Of a stretch of DNA of 41,647 bases, positions 10,094 to 19,707 are shown piece by piece. The notes beneath the pieces are model-generated. The model had not been told where the DNA came from. It was given only the letters and a program-made list of their open reading frames with translations, and made no database searches. The position numbers and the translations under genes are program-made. The DNA comes from Terribacillus halophilus. GTDB lineage: Bacteria > Bacillota > Bacilli > Bacillales > Amphibacillaceae. The stretch is taken from assembly GCF_900162685.1 (NCBI RefSeq), contig NZ_LT727828.1:1435909-1477555 (forward strand), written 5' to 3'. The first letter of the stretch is position 1. Each line of letters opens with the position of its first letter.

Positions 10094-12430
10094 ATGGAAT
10101 ATGGGGAGACAGCCGAAAGCCCAAAAGGTTTCGTCAAAGGTGAATTGCTGCATACGATTTTTAGGAAAGAAGAAGAACAGTTTTCTATCGTGCGCATCAA
10201 GGTATTGGAAACGAACGAAAAAATCGAGGAAAAGGATATTGTGATCAAAGGATATATTGGTGAGCTCGATCAAGGTGAGCCATACATGTTTTTCGGCTCG
10301 ATGGTAAGTCATAAGCGTTTTGGTGACCAATACGAAGTCACAGAATATAAACGTTATGTTCCGGAGACGAAGGATGGTCTGATTCAATACCTTTCCAGCG
10401 ATCTGTTTTATGGCATCGGCAAACGAATAGCCGAACGGATTGTAACGAAATTGGGAGAAAACGCGATTGCTGATGTCCTGTCAAATCCTGACTTATTGGA
10501 CGGCATCCAAGGATTGAACGACGAGAAAAAGGAACGTTTCCTCCATGATTTACGCTCTCACCAAGGCTTTGATCACGTAATGGTGCATTTGTCGAAGTAT
10601 GGAATTGGCTTGAAGCTCGCACAAAAGATTTACAAAGCATACCGGGACGAAGCAGTTGCTGTATTGGAAAATGATCCGTATCAATATGTATTTGATATTG
10701 ATGGCTTCGGCTTTCACCGGGCGGATGAAGCGGCCCGTAAGAATAACCTGCCAATGGACCATGACAGCCGGCTGCAGGCAGCTTGCATGATGGTACTGCA
10801 AGATAGTATGCAAGCAGGCCATGTGTACTTGCCAAATGAAGAAGTACTAAAGCAAGCCGGCGTTTTGCTGCGCAGCCCCCAATTTGGTATTAGCCCGGAA
10901 CAAGTGGAGGAGCAGCTAGGTGTGCTGCATGTGGAGAAGAAACTTGTCAAACAAGAAGACAGAATTTATCATCCCATGCTTTACTACGCTGAAACAGGCT
11001 TCTGCAGTTCTTTGCAGCGAATAGCAGAAAAAGAAACTGAGACAGAAATCGTGCAAGCAGAACTGCTCAAGATCATCGGAAAGCTGGAGGAAGCGGAAAC
11101 AATCAGCTATGGCAAGGAACAGTTCGAAGCAATTGAACAAGCGCTCCAATCAAAAGTGATGATTTTAACCGGGGGACCTGGTACGGGAAAAACAACCGTC
11201 ATCAAAGGCTTCATTAAATCGTATGCAGAGCTGCACGAACTCTCGCTTGATCCACAAGATTATAAAGATAAAGATGAAACTTATCCTTTCGTTTTGACGG
11301 CTCCGACGGGAAGGGCAGCAAAGCGAATGCAAGAATCAACGGGAGTGCCTGCCAAGACAATTCACCGGCTGCTAGGCTGGGATGGTACGGAATCTTTTGA
11401 ACGTGACGAAGATAATCCGCTTGCTGGGAAGCTTCTCATTGTTGATGAGTTTTCTATGGTTGATATTTGGCTGGCAAACCGTTTGTTCAAAGCAATTCCA
11501 GATGATATGCAAGTGCTGCTCGTTGGCGATGAAGACCAGCTGCCTTCTGTCGGACCTGGCCAGGTTTTATCTGATTTGCTTCGTTCGGAGGCGGTTCCGC
11601 GTGTCATGCTGAAGGATGTGTATCGGCAGAAAGAAGGGTCGAAAATCATCACCATCGCTCATGCGATTAAAAATGCTTCTCTTACGGAGAGTGAGTTGGA
11701 GAAGGACAAGGACTTCAATTTCATTCCGTGCCGAGAGCATCAAGTGGTCGATGTGATAACACAGATTGTCGGGAAAGCGGTCGATAAGGGCTGGGATTTA
11801 CGTGATGTCCAGCTGCTTGCTCCTATGTATCGTTCACAAGCAGGAATCCATGAACTAAACAAACAGCTGCAGCAGCTCGTCAATCCGAAAGATAGGCAAA
11901 AGCGGGAAATGAAAACAAAAGATACGGTCTTCCGAAAAGGCGATAAAGTGATCCAGCTAGTTAATGACCCGGAAGAGGGCGTTTTCAATGGCGATATTGG
12001 GGAAGTAGTTGCGATATTCCGTGAAGAAGAAAATGTTGAGCAAAAAGAGCAGCTTGTCGTTGCTTTTGAGGAAAAAGAAGTTGTTTATGAAAGCAAGGAT
12101 TTATCAAATTTGATGCATGCTTACTGTATTTCTATTCATAAATCACAGGGAAGTGAATTTCCAATCGTCATTTTGCCAGTTGTACCCGGCTACCGGCGTA
12201 TGCTGCGGAAAAACCTTCTTTATACTGGTATTACGAGAGCGCAAAAGTCTTTAATTCTAGTCGGGGAAAAACAGGCATTTCTGCAAGGCATTCAAACGGA
12301 AGATACGAACCAGCGCTACACGTCTTTGTTGGAACATCTTGGCGTTTCAGAAGCAGGTGACCTCATCGACCGAATGCTGAAGGAAGCGGAAGCAGAACAG
12401 GAAGATCTCTCTCCTTACGACTTTATGTAG
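10094..12430 (+). CDS. recD2: ATP-dependent DNA helicase RecD2 (YrrC)
   Basis: RecD2 is a 5'-3' SF1B helicase of Gram-positive bacteria. It is independent of RecBCD and helps replication forks and mismatch or recombinational repair. The 778-aa protein has an extended N-terminal region with helix-hairpin-helix-like segments (about 85-175). Walker A GGPGTGKTT lies near 359-367 and Walker B VDEFSM near 449. Further motifs are LLVGDEDQLPSVGPG and, at the C-terminus, ISIHKSQGSEF and LYTGITRA (motifs V-VI). AAGGAG precedes ATG 10094. There are no RecB or RecC neighbours, as expected for RecD2. Confidence 0.96.
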   Translation: MEYGETAESPKGFVKGELLHTIFRKEEEQFSIVRIKVLETNEKIEEKDIVIKGYIGELDQGEPYMFFGSMVSHKRFGDQYEVTEYKRYVPETKDGLIQYLSSDLFYGIGKRIAERIVTKLGENAIADVLSNPDLLDGIQGLNDEKKERFLHDLRSHQGFDHVMVHLSKYGIGLKLAQKIYKAYRDEAVAVLENDPYQYVFDIDGFGFHRADEAARKNNLPMDHDSRLQAACMMVLQDSMQAGHVYLPNEEVLKQAGVLLRSPQFGISPEQVEEQLGVLHVEKKLVKQEDRIYHPMLYYAETGFCSSLQRIAEKETETEIVQAELLKIIGKLEEAETISYGKEQFEAIEQALQSKVMILTGGPGTGKTTVIKGFIKSYAELHELSLDPQDYKDKDETYPFVLTAPTGRAAKRMQESTGVPAKTIHRLLGWDGTESFERDEDNPLAGKLLIVDEFSMVDIWLANRLFKAIPDDMQVLLVGDEDQLPSVGPGQVLSDLLRSEAVPRVMLKDVYRQKEGSKIITIAHAIKNASLTESELEKDKDFNFIPCREHQVVDVITQIVGKAVDKGWDLRDVQLLAPMYRSQAGIHELNKQLQQLVNPKDRQKREMKTKDTVFRKGDKVIQLVNDPEEGVFNGDIGEVVAIFREEENVEQKEQLVVAFEEKEVVYESKDLSNLMHAYCISIHKSQGSEFPIVILPVVPGYRRMLRKNLLYTGITRAQKSLILVGEKQAFLQGIQTEDTNQRYTSLLEHLGVSEAGDLIDRMLKEAEAEQEDLSPYDFM

Positions 12431-12489
12431 TATATACCCGGTAATAATTGGACATTCTAACATGTAAAAAGGATTTGGAGTGATCCAAT

Positions 12490-12690
12490 ATGTTAAAATG
12501 TCCAAACTGCACGAGCAAAGATATCGGAAAGATTGGTCCCGAGCAGTATTATTGCTGGAGCTGTTTTATTGAATTGTCGTATAAGGATGAGATGCTTTCG
12601 CTGCATCAAGTAGAAGAAGATGGTTCACTTAGTTCGCTAGACGACTTGTTCACTGATGAAGAACGGAAATGCGACGGCGCATCATTCTAG
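12490..12690 (+). CDS. Small zinc-ribbon protein (YrzR-like)
   Basis: This 66-aa product begins with CPNC (residues 4-7) and has CWSC near 22-25, a four-cysteine zinc-ribbon arrangement. An acidic tail with SLDDLF follows. GGAGTG lies eight bases before ATG 12490. B. subtilis has small genes (yrzQ, yrzR) in the same recD2-AI-2E interval and I think this is the YrzR counterpart, but that rests on memory of position and the cysteine pattern. It may bind nucleic acid or protein; the function is unknown. Confidence 0.8.
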   Translation: MLKCPNCTSKDIGKIGPEQYYCWSCFIELSYKDEMLSLHQVEEDGSLSSLDDLFTDEERKCDGASF

Positions 12691-12694
12691 TCAC

Positions 12695-13756
12695 ATGAAA
12701 GAGGTATCCCGTCTGTATCGTGTGCTTTTATGGATGGTGACGGTTGTCGTCGCGCTGCTGCTCTGTTTTCTATTAATCAAACTCTATCCTTTCTATCGTT
12801 CGTTTTTGCTATTTTTAGGCGGGTTATTCCTCCCTTTCATTATCGCTGGCCTGATTGCCTATTTGCTGCATCCTGTCATTGACCGACTCGCTGCTTGGCG
12901 TCTGCCTCGCTGGCTTTCGATCCTGATCATTTATGTGCTATTCTTTGGTTTTAGTGGTTTCTTATTGTACAAAGGTATCCCAGCCCTGATCAATCAGGTA
13001 AAGGATTTCAGCCATAATCTTCCGGAGCTGACACAACGCTACGATCATTATGTGCAATATATGTATCAAAGAACAGCTTTTTTGCCAGAGACAGTGCATG
13101 ACAAGATGGATCAAGTACTGCATAACTTGGAAAATCGCGCTGAAAACTTCCTTACAAAACTGCTTCACTTGTGGAATAAGCTGCCACAGCTAATTATATT
13201 TCTCGTCGTGACGCCTGTGATCGTATTTTATATGCTGAAAGATGCAGATAAAATTGGGCATGCCGGATTGCTGTTGCTGCCGCGCAAGTACAGAAGCAAG
13301 GTAAAAAGCCTTGTGTTGCGAATTGATGATAATCTCGGTCGCTATATTCGCGGTGTGCTGCTCGTCAGCTGTATCGTAAGTTTGCTGACATGGACAGCAT
13401 TTACGCTCATTCGACTGCCATATTCCTTAGTGCTAGCACTTGTGGTGGGAAGCACCAATATCATTCCCTATTTTGGTCCAATTATTGGGGTCATTCCAGC
13501 TATACTAGTCGGCATTACAATCAGTCCCAAAACAGCGATTCTTGCTGGGGTTGCTGTTTTCATCATTCAGCTGATTGAAGGGAATCTTTTGTCTCCTTAT
13601 ATTGTCGGCAAAAGTATTCATATTCACCCGCTTTTGATCATCTTTGCTTTACTCGTAGGAGGAGAGCTTGGGGGGATTATCGGGATGATTGCAGCTGTAC
13701 CTGTCCTGACAATTATCAAAGCGTGTGTGGATACAGCAAAAGATACGGATGTTTGA
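12695..13756 (+). CDS. yrrI: AI-2E family transporter (YrrI-like permease)
   Basis: This 353-aa membrane protein belongs to the AI-2E/UPF0118 permease family, whose members include autoinducer-2 exporters and Na+/H+ antiporters. Hydrophobic segments lie near residues 10-30, 35-70 and 75-95, then 165-190 and a cluster from about 230 to 345. The family signature GSTNIIPYFGPIIGVIPA is near 250-267. The central 100-165 region is soluble. ATG 12695 gives a normal length, but it has no good ribosome-binding site and begins four bases after the upstream stop, so reinitiation is possible. The real substrate is unknown. Confidence 0.85.
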   Translation: MKEVSRLYRVLLWMVTVVVALLLCFLLIKLYPFYRSFLLFLGGLFLPFIIAGLIAYLLHPVIDRLAAWRLPRWLSILIIYVLFFGFSGFLLYKGIPALINQVKDFSHNLPELTQRYDHYVQYMYQRTAFLPETVHDKMDQVLHNLENRAENFLTKLLHLWNKLPQLIIFLVVTPVIVFYMLKDADKIGHAGLLLLPRKYRSKVKSLVLRIDDNLGRYIRGVLLVSCIVSLLTWTAFTLIRLPYSLVLALVVGSTNIIPYFGPIIGVIPAILVGITISPKTAILAGVAVFIIQLIEGNLLSPYIVGKSIHIHPLLIIFALLVGGELGGIIGMIAAVPVLTIIKACVDTAKDTDV

Positions 13757-13781
13757 CAAAAACCGCTTTTTTCTCTATACT
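13753..13781 (+). promoter_or_regulatory. SigA promoter of the alaS leader
   Basis: A perfect TTGACA at 13753-13758 and TATACT at 13776-13781 are 17 bases apart. The -35 overlaps the stop codon of the upstream permease gene, as also happens at hisS. Confidence 0.88.
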
Positions 13782-13787
13782 AACGCT

Positions 13788-14032
13788 TAGATTTATAACA
13801 AAAAGCAATGAAGGTACAAGTACATGACGTCCTTTTATTAAGAGAGGAGATTCCTTGGCTGGAAGAGTCTCCATAAAAGTGTGATGGAAAGCTATACCGG
13901 AGCTCTGAGTTAATCCTTATCGGCTGCGCACCGTTATCTGCGCTTAAAGGTGATAGGCTGATTTCAGCCTATAATCAGGGTGGTACCGCGACCATACTCT
14001 CGTCCCTGCTGTTGCAGGAACGGGAGTTTTTT
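13788..14032 (+). promoter_or_regulatory. T-box leader of alaS (Ala specifier GCT)
   Basis: This leader responds to uncharged tRNA-Ala. The T-box core AGGGTGGTACCGCGAC is at 13977-13992. Its TGGT (13981-13984) pairs with ACCA, fitting discriminator A73 of tRNA-Ala. The likely specifier GCT (Ala) is at 13891-13893, in the context GAAA-GCT-A, the same as the hisS leader's GAAA-GAC-A. GGTA (near 13814) pairs with TACC (near 13895) at the stem I base. The terminator is at 13997-14032. Confidence 0.93.
13997..14032 (+). terminator. T-box-controlled terminator before alaS
   Basis: CTCTCGTCCCTGC pairs with GCAGGAACGGGAG and is followed by six T. The T-box at 13977-13992 forms the competing antiterminator. 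Confidence 0.9.
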
Positions 14033-14060
14033 GTGTTTACATACTAAAGGAGGCTTATTT

Positions 14061-16697
14061 ATGGAAAATTTAACGTCTGCTCAAGTAAGACAGAAATTCC
14101 TTGATTTCTTCAAGGAGAAAGGGCATAGCGTCGAGCCTAGTGCGTCGCTTGTTCCAGTAGAAGATCCAACACTATTATGGATCAACAGCGGTGTAGCTAC
14201 ATTGAAAAAGTATTTTGATGGACGAGTTGTACCGGAAAATCCGCGCATTGTAAATGCACAGAAAAGTATTCGAACAAATGATATTGAGAACGTTGGCTTC
14301 ACTGCCCGTCACCATACATTTTTCGAGATGCTCGGAAACTTCTCAATCGGTGACTATTTCAAAAAAGAAGCCATTATATGGGCTTGGGAATTCCTAACAG
14401 ACAAAAAGTGGATCGGATTTAATCCCGAACGTCTATCTGTTACGGTTCATCCAGAAGATGAAGAAGCATTCCAAATGTGGCGTGATCTTGTCGGTCTTCC
14501 AGAAGAACGCATTATTCGCACAGAAGAAAACTTCTGGGACATCGGAGAAGGCCCAAGTGGCCCGAACTCGGAGATTTTCTATGATCGCGGCGAGGAATTC
14601 GGCAACGATCCTAAAGATCCTGAGCTGTACCCAGGCGGAGAAAATGAACGTTATTTAGAAATCTGGAACTTAGTATTCAGTCAGTTTAACCATAACCCGG
14701 ACCACACGTATACACCGCTTCCGAAGCAGAACATTGATACAGGTATGGGTTTAGAGCGAATGGTTTGTGTTATTCAAGATACGAAGACGAACTTCGAAAC
14801 AGATTTATTTATGCCAATCATTGAAAAAACAGCACAATTCGCTAATGCAGTGTACGGAAAAAACACTGCCGATGATACAGCGTTCAAAGTAATTGCTGAC
14901 CATATTCGTACCGTTTCGTTCGCAATCAGCGATGGTGCACTTCCATCGAATGAAGGTCGTGGTTATGTGCTACGCCGTTTGATTCGCCGAGCTGTGCGTT
15001 ATGCGAAAAATATTGGAATTGAAAAGCCATTTATGAAAGAGCTAGTACCCGTTGTAGGCGAAATCATGGATGCCTTTTACCCGCAAATCATGGAGAAACG
15101 TGATTTCATTGAAACAGTTATTCAAACAGAAGAAGAACGTTTCCATGAAACACTTGCTGACGGTCTTGCCATCTTGAACCGTATTGTGGCAGAAGAAAAG
15201 GAAAAAGGCAGCAACGTCTTCCCTGGTACGGAAGTATTCCGTTTGTATGATACATACGGATTCCCGAAAGAGCTGACCGAGGAATATGTTAGCGAAGAAG
15301 GGTTCATCATTGATGAAGCAGGCTTCGAACAAGAAATGAAACAACAGCGGGAACGTGCGCGTGATGCTCGTCAAAAAGTGAACAGCATGCACGTACAAGA
15401 TAGTGTACTGCAAGAAGTAGAAGCAGAGAGCACGTATGTTGGCTATGATCGGACCGAAACGGAATCTGTGATTGCCGCTATCGTGAAAGATAAGCAGCTT
15501 GCTGATGTAGCGGTCGAGGGCGACGAAATTTTCTTCATCTTGGATGAAACACCTTTCTATGCGGAAAGCGGCGGCCAAGTAGCGGATGAAGGCTGGATAA
15601 CAACGGAAACAGCGACTGTGTTTGTTCAAGCGGTCAAGAAAGCTCCAAAAGGCCAAAACCTGCATCAAGGAATCGTAAAGCAAGGACAAATTCAAGTAAA
15701 AGAAAATGTCCATGCAAAAGTAGATACAAAGAGACGTCAGCATATCGTTAAGAACCATACAGCAACGCATTTGCTTCATCAAGCATTGAAAGATGTTTTA
15801 GGGACGCATGTTAACCAGGCTGGGTCCTTGGTAGCGCCAGACAGACTTCGATTTGACTTCTCTCATTTCAATGCAGTAACAAAAGAAGAGATGGGACAAA
15901 TCGAAGAGATCGTCAATCAGAAAATCTGGGATGAACTTTCCGTCAGCACGTCTTACCAGAGCTTGAGTGATGCGAAAGAAATGGGAGCAATGGCTTTATT
16001 CGGTGAAAAATACGGAGACGTTGTACGTGTTGTGCAGGTTGGCGATTATAGTTTAGAACTTTGCGGTGGTGTACATATTCAAAACACTTCCCAAATTGGT
16101 TTGTTTAAGATCGTATCAGAAAGCGGAATCGGTGCTGGCACACGACGAATTGAAGCAGTTACATCTAAAGAAGCTTATCGTTATACACAGGAACAGCAGC
16201 AGACGCTTGCGCAAGCAGCAGCTGAATTGAAGACAACGAATGAGCAAGTTCCTGCTCGAATTGAAGCAGTATTTGCAGACCTAAAAGAAGTACAGCGAGA
16301 ACGCGACAGTTTGCGTGCCAAATTGTCACAGCTGGAGGCTGGCAGCATTCTCGACAAAGTCAAAGAAGTAAAAGGCGTTCACGTACTTGCAGAGCAGGTA
16401 GATGTAGCTGATATGAATCAGCTGCGCGGCATGGTGGATGACTTGAAACAGAAGCTTGACAGCGGAGTAATCTTGCTGGCAGCTACTGCTGAAGGAAAAG
16501 TTCAGTTGGCTGCAGGTGTATCGAAGGATCTCATTGGCCGAGGCCTGCATGCCGGCAACTTAATCAAAGAAACAGCAAAACGCTGCGGAGGCGGCGGAGG
16601 CGGTCGACCTGATATGGCACAGGCCGGCGGTAAGAATCCCGAACAAGTACCAGAAGCACTCGCATATGCAACAATATATGTCGAAGAACAGCTTTAA
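14061..16697 (+). CDS. alaS: Alanyl-tRNA synthetase
   Basis: This class II synthetase charges tRNA-Ala and clears Ser or Gly errors. It is 878 aa, the usual length. The N-terminal catalytic domain includes [19 protein letters not shown] (~87-105) and GMGLERM. The editing domain shows HTATH (about 567-571) and CGGVH (about 668-672), the four zinc/water-binding positions. A coiled coil and the C-Ala domain with a glycine-rich [15 protein letters not shown] segment (~838-852) follow. The frame opens upstream inside the T-box, but ATG 14061 has AAAGGAGG and starts [10 protein letters not shown] as in relatives. Confidence 0.97.
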   Translation: MENLTSAQVRQKFLDFFKEKGHSVEPSASLVPVEDPTLLWINSGVATLKKYFDGRVVPENPRIVNAQKSIRTNDIENVGFTARHHTFFEMLGNFSIGDYFKKEAIIWAWEFLTDKKWIGFNPERLSVTVHPEDEEAFQMWRDLVGLPEERIIRTEENFWDIGEGPSGPNSEIFYDRGEEFGNDPKDPELYPGGENERYLEIWNLVFSQFNHNPDHTYTPLPKQNIDTGMGLERMVCVIQDTKTNFETDLFMPIIEKTAQFANAVYGKNTADDTAFKVIADHIRTVSFAISDGALPSNEGRGYVLRRLIRRAVRYAKNIGIEKPFMKELVPVVGEIMDAFYPQIMEKRDFIETVIQTEEERFHETLADGLAILNRIVAEEKEKGSNVFPGTEVFRLYDTYGFPKELTEEYVSEEGFIIDEAGFEQEMKQQRERARDARQKVNSMHVQDSVLQEVEAESTYVGYDRTETESVIAAIVKDKQLADVAVEGDEIFFILDETPFYAESGGQVADEGWITTETATVFVQAVKKAPKGQNLHQGIVKQGQIQVKENVHAKVDTKRRQHIVKNHTATHLLHQALKDVLGTHVNQAGSLVAPDRLRFDFSHFNAVTKEEMGQIEEIVNQKIWDELSVSTSYQSLSDAKEMGAMALFGEKYGDVVRVVQVGDYSLELCGGVHIQNTSQIGLFKIVSESGIGAGTRRIEAVTSKEAYRYTQEQQQTLAQAAAELKTTNEQVPARIEAVFADLKEVQRERDSLRAKLSQLEAGSILDKVKEVKGVHVLAEQVDVADMNQLRGMVDDLKQKLDSGVILLAATAEGKVQLAAGVSKDLIGRGLHAGNLIKETAKRCGGGGGGRPDMAQAGGKNPEQVPEALAYATIYVEEQL

Positions 16698-16698
16698 T

Positions 16699-16727
16699 TT
16701 TTCAAATCCGACAGAAAAGTATATACT
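16699..16727 (+). promoter_or_regulatory. Probable SigA promoter of yrzL-ruvX-yrzB
   Basis: TTTTCA (16699-16704) and TATACT (16722-16727) are 17 bases apart, just after the alaS stop. No terminator is seen between alaS and this promoter. Confidence 0.55.
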
Positions 16728-16763
16728 GAAGAAAAGATTGGCAAATTAAGTGAGGTGGCTTCG

Positions 16764-17030
16764 TTGAGTTCGATGGATAACACAATGAAATTTAATTTCC
16801 CGGAAGAGCCGATGGACGAAAATGTCCGGGAAGTGCTAATGTCCGTTTATGAGGCATTGCGTGAAAAAGGATATAATCCGATCAATCAGATTGTTGGCTA
16901 TCTTTTGTCAGGAGATCCGGCATATATCCCGCGGCATAATGATGCCCGCAACCTCATCCGCCGTATGGAACGTGATGAGATTGTGGAACAGCTGGTAAAA
17001 TTTTATTTGGAACAGAACCACAATGACTGA
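16764..17030 (+). CDS. ireB: IreB/YrzL family regulatory phosphoprotein (UPF0297)
   Basis: In Enterococcus, IreB is phosphorylated by the PASTA kinase IreK and lowers cephalosporin resistance; in Bacillus the orthologue YrzL is little studied. The 88-aa protein carries the near-invariant family core [23 protein letters not shown] (residues ~41-63) and the N-terminal MKFNF. The start is TTG 16764, giving [10 protein letters not shown] as in relatives, with GAGGTG six bases upstream; the GTG at 16755 belongs to that site. It overlaps ruvX by 8 bases. The alaS-yrzL-ruvX-yrzB order is conserved in Firmicutes. Confidence 0.93.
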   Translation: MSSMDNTMKFNFPEEPMDENVREVLMSVYEALREKGYNPINQIVGYLLSGDPAYIPRHNDARNLIRRMERDEIVEQLVKFYLEQNHND

Positions 17031-17451
17031 CATACTAAAGACAATTGGCTTGGATGTCGGATCCAAGACGATTGGCGTAGCAGTCAGTGATGGACTTGGC
17101 TGGACTGCACAAGGTCTGACTACCATCAAATGGAACGAAGAAGATTATGAAACAGCAAGGCAGGAATTAGAACAGATTATCAAGACGCATGAAGTCGCAA
17201 AAGCTGTCATTGGCATGCCTAAGAACATGAATGGTACAATTGGTCCGAGGGGAGAAGCATCTCTTGCTTTCTCCCAATGGATTGAGGAACAATTTGGTAT
17301 CGAGACAGTACTTTGGGACGAGCGTCTGACGACGATGGCAGCAGAACGTGTATTATTGGAAGCTGATGTGAGTCGGAAGAAACGGAAAAAAGTAATCGAT
17401 AAGATGGCAGCGTCCATGATTCTGCAAGGTTATCTTGATTCAAAACAATAA
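17023..17451 (+). CDS. ruvX: Holliday junction resolvase-like nuclease RuvX/YqgF
   Basis: RuvX (B. subtilis YrrK) has an RNase H-like fold. It is tied to processing of the 16S rRNA precursor 5' end and may resolve Holliday junctions. The 142-aa protein shows the active-site segments [15 protein letters not shown] (8-22), [18 protein letters not shown] and DKMAAS, which supply the acidic residues. ATG 17023 overlaps the yrzL stop by 8 bases, so translation is coupled. Confidence 0.95.
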   Translation: MTDILKTIGLDVGSKTIGVAVSDGLGWTAQGLTTIKWNEEDYETARQELEQIIKTHEVAKAVIGMPKNMNGTIGPRGEASLAFSQWIEEQFGIETVLWDERLTTMAAERVLLEADVSRKKRKKVIDKMAASMILQGYLDSKQ

Positions 17452-17464
17452 GGAGTGAAGCCGC

Positions 17465-17752
17465 ATGGCATTAGAAGAAAAAGAACGTATCGTTATCCCG
17501 GATGAAAACGGTGAAGAGCATTTGTTTGAAGTATTATTCAACTTTGACGTTGATGAAACAGGTCATTCCTACATTGCAGTTGTCCCAGCTGAACAAGCTG
17601 AGTCAGAAGATGAAGTAGAAGTATTCGCTTTCCGTTACGAGGAAACAGGCGATGAAAAAGATTTGACATTATTCCAGATTGAATCAGAAGAAGAATGGGA
17701 AATGGTCGAAGAAATGCTGAATACACTAACTGATGAGGAAGACGGCATCTAA
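17465..17752 (+). CDS. yrzB: DUF1292 protein YrzB
   Basis: This 95-aa, very acidic protein has no membrane segment, with glutamate and aspartate rich throughout. It matches the DUF1292 family: a beta-rich start (ERIVIPDENGEEHLFEVLFNF), the centre VFAFRYEE, and the end EEEWEMVEEMLNTL. Function is unknown. The conserved linkage to ruvX and ireB suggests co-regulation only. AAGGAG lies eight bases before ATG 17465, and a terminator follows at 17769. Confidence 0.9.
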   Translation: MALEEKERIVIPDENGEEHLFEVLFNFDVDETGHSYIAVVPAEQAESEDEVEVFAFRYEETGDEKDLTLFQIESEEEWEMVEEMLNTLTDEEDGI

Positions 17753-17768
17753 TCTTGTAATAGGCAGT

Positions 17769-17801
17769 CCTCTCTTTCCGATAAGGCAGAGAGGATTTTT
17801 T
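17769..17801 (+). terminator. Terminator after yrzB
   Basis: Stem CCTCTCT (17769-17775) pairs with AGAGAGG (17788-17794), loop of 12 bases, then A and six T. Confidence 0.85.
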
Positions 17802-17890
17802 CTTGCCTTTTATCCGTATTTATTGTCAAGCCGCTGGAGATATGCTTGACGTTTATTGTATAATAAGGCGGATAAAGGAGGAAAGATAGC

Positions 17891-19018
17891 TTGACTGCCT
17901 CGAATGATGATATTTATCAACAGAATCGGGACAGAAGAATGGAGGAAGCAAGCATCGTGCGGAAAATAGTACTAATGACCATATCTGCAATAATTGTACT
18001 TCTGCTAATTGGAGCACTAGGAACCTTTATTTACGTGAATGCCAGTATGAAAGCAGTTGATTCAGATAACGATACTACACAGGTAGTTGAAGTTCCTATG
18101 GGAGCGACGGCATCTTCAATCGCTTCATCTCTGGAAGAACAAGGTCTGATAAAAAATGCTTTCATTTTCCGGCTTTATGTAAAAATTTCTGGTGAAGCCA
18201 ATTTCCGTGCGGGAAACTTTGAGCTATCCCCTTCCATGTCCATGCAGCAGATCGTCGACAAACTGAACGATCCAGAGGCGGGGAGTACCCCCTCTGCGTC
18301 GGCTGCAGTTCCGGAAGGTTCTGATATCGAGGAAATTAGCAGCATCTTGTCTGAAACACTAGGAATAAACCAACAGGATTTTCTGGATAAAATGAAGGAT
18401 GAAGCTTATATCAGGCAATTAATCAACGAATATCCAGATATACTGACAGAGGACATTCTGCAAGAAGATATCCGTTATCCGCTCGAAGGGTATTTGTTTG
18501 CGGCAACGTATAACTTTATATCTGAAGACAATTTATCTATAGATAAGATTGTGCATATGATGCTCGACAAGTCACAGGACATTATCACGCCTTACTTGGA
18601 CGACTTCAAGCAAAGAGATTTGACCGTTCACGAAGCAGTCACTTTTGCCTCGCTCGTTGAAAATGAAGCAAGGAATGAAGATGAACGTAACATGATTGCC
18701 GGTATTTTTTATAATCGACTGGCTGATGATATGAGGCTGCAGACGGACCCGACTGTCTTATATGCGCTAGGCGAGCATAAGCCCCGCGTGTATTACAAGG
18801 ATCTGGAAGTAGATTCTCCTTATAATACATATAGAATTAATGGGCTGCCAGTTGGGCCAATTAGTAATTTCTCGGAGAGCTCGCTGCAATCAGTCGTGAA
18901 TCCGAAGACCTCCGACTATTTATATTTCCTGGCGGGAGACAACGGACAGATTTATTACGCTAGAACCTACGATGAGCACCAAGAGCTGATTGAGAAGCAT
19001 ATGCATGTGAATGAGTAA
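17891..19018 (+). CDS. mltG: Endolytic murein transglycosylase MltG (YceG-like)
   Basis: MltG cuts nascent glycan strands in the membrane and probably terminates chain elongation. The 375-aa protein has a cytoplasmic N-terminus, one transmembrane helix (about 27-49), then a LysM-like segment (VVEVPMGATASSIASSLEEQGLI) and the YceG domain. The catalytic glutamate is expected at Glu257 in FASLVENEA. Later conserved segments are MRLQTDPTVLYALG, SPYNTY and GLPVGPI. The start is TTG 17891 behind AAAGGAGG. A TATAAT at 17859-17864 lies upstream but I see no good -35. It begins a run with trmR (22-base gap) and udk. Confidence 0.95.
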   Translation: MTASNDDIYQQNRDRRMEEASIVRKIVLMTISAIIVLLLIGALGTFIYVNASMKAVDSDNDTTQVVEVPMGATASSIASSLEEQGLIKNAFIFRLYVKISGEANFRAGNFELSPSMSMQQIVDKLNDPEAGSTPSASAAVPEGSDIEEISSILSETLGINQQDFLDKMKDEAYIRQLINEYPDILTEDILQEDIRYPLEGYLFAATYNFISEDNLSIDKIVHMMLDKSQDIITPYLDDFKQRDLTVHEAVTFASLVENEARNEDERNMIAGIFYNRLADDMRLQTDPTVLYALGEHKPRVYYKDLEVDSPYNTYRINGLPVGPISNFSESSLQSVVNPKTSDYLYFLAGDNGQIYYARTYDEHQELIEKHMHVNE

Positions 19019-19040
19019 GCAGGCAAAGTGAGGAAATGAT

Positions 19041-19679
19041 ATGTTACAAGCAATAATGGAATATCTGGAGGAGCACGTTGAGCCTTCTCCGGAGTGGGCA
19101 GTTAAATTGGAAGAGTTGGCTGCAGCAGATCAAGTGCCGATTATGGAGCCGCTTGGCATCCAGTTCTTAATGCAAGTCATCCGGCTGCAGCAGCCGAAAA
19201 GAATTTTGGAGATTGGAACAGCTATCGGTTATTCCGCACTTATGATGCGGCACGCCAAACCGGATGTCAGCATCGTGACTGTTGAAAGAGATGAGATACG
19301 TTACAATCAAGCGGTCGCACATATTCAAGAGCAAGGTGCACAGGATGATATCGTGACGCTTAAAGGGGATGCGTTTGATTTAGAAGAAACAATCAAGGCG
19401 CACGGACCATATGATTTTGTATTTATCGATGCAGCCAAAGGTCAGTATCAGCGGTTTTTCGAAGCTTATAGTAGCATGCTAAGTGATCGCGGTGTGATTG
19501 TCAGCGACAATGTCCTTTTCAAAGGCTATGTAGCTGATGATAAAGAAGCGACACCTCGTAAAGCGAATATTGCTAAAAAAATCCGCAAGTACAATGACTG
19601 GCTATTCGAGCATGAAGCATACCACACGACAATCCTGCCAGTAGGCGATGGAGTAGCTGTCAGTGTGAAAAAGAAATGA
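19041..19679 (+). CDS. trmR: tRNA 5-hydroxyuridine methyltransferase TrmR (YrrM)
   Basis: This SAM-dependent O-methyltransferase is related to catechol O-methyltransferases. Its B. subtilis orthologue methylates 5-hydroxyuridine at tRNA wobble position 34 to mo5U. The 212-aa protein shows motif I EIGTAIGYSALMM (near 56-68), an acidic SAM ribose contact in TVERDE, and FVFIDAAKGQY with the metal-binding aspartate, then VSDNVLFKG. GAGGAA precedes ATG 19041. The hydroxylase genes trhP1/trhP2 (yrrN, yrrO), which follow it in B. subtilis, are absent here; udk comes 28 bases later. Confidence 0.9.
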   Translation: MLQAIMEYLEEHVEPSPEWAVKLEELAAADQVPIMEPLGIQFLMQVIRLQQPKRILEIGTAIGYSALMMRHAKPDVSIVTVERDEIRYNQAVAHIQEQGAQDDIVTLKGDAFDLEETIKAHGPYDFVFIDAAKGQYQRFFEAYSSMLSDRGVIVSDNVLFKGYVADDKEATPRKANIAKKIRKYNDWLFEHEAYHTTILPVGDGVAVSVKKK

Positions 19680-19707
19680 ATGAGCAGCAGGAAGAGGAGT
19701 AGAAACA

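Noticed and set aside
12656-12694. Earlier ATG start for the AI-2E permease
   Set aside because: It would overlap the zinc-ribbon gene with a polar extension and has no ribosome-binding site; ATG 12695 gives the expected 353-residue length.
15042-15782. Long open frame of 246 codons on the minus strand opposite alaS
   Set aside because: It is fully antisense to the conserved alaS editing region, is rich in Phe/Cys/Tyr as expected for a reverse shadow, and has no ribosome-binding site.
17836-17864. SigA promoter for mltG
   Set aside because: A perfect TATAAT exists at 17859-17864, but the sequence 16-18 bases upstream does not resemble a -35, and the TTGACG nearby is only seven bases away, so I did not list it as a promoter.
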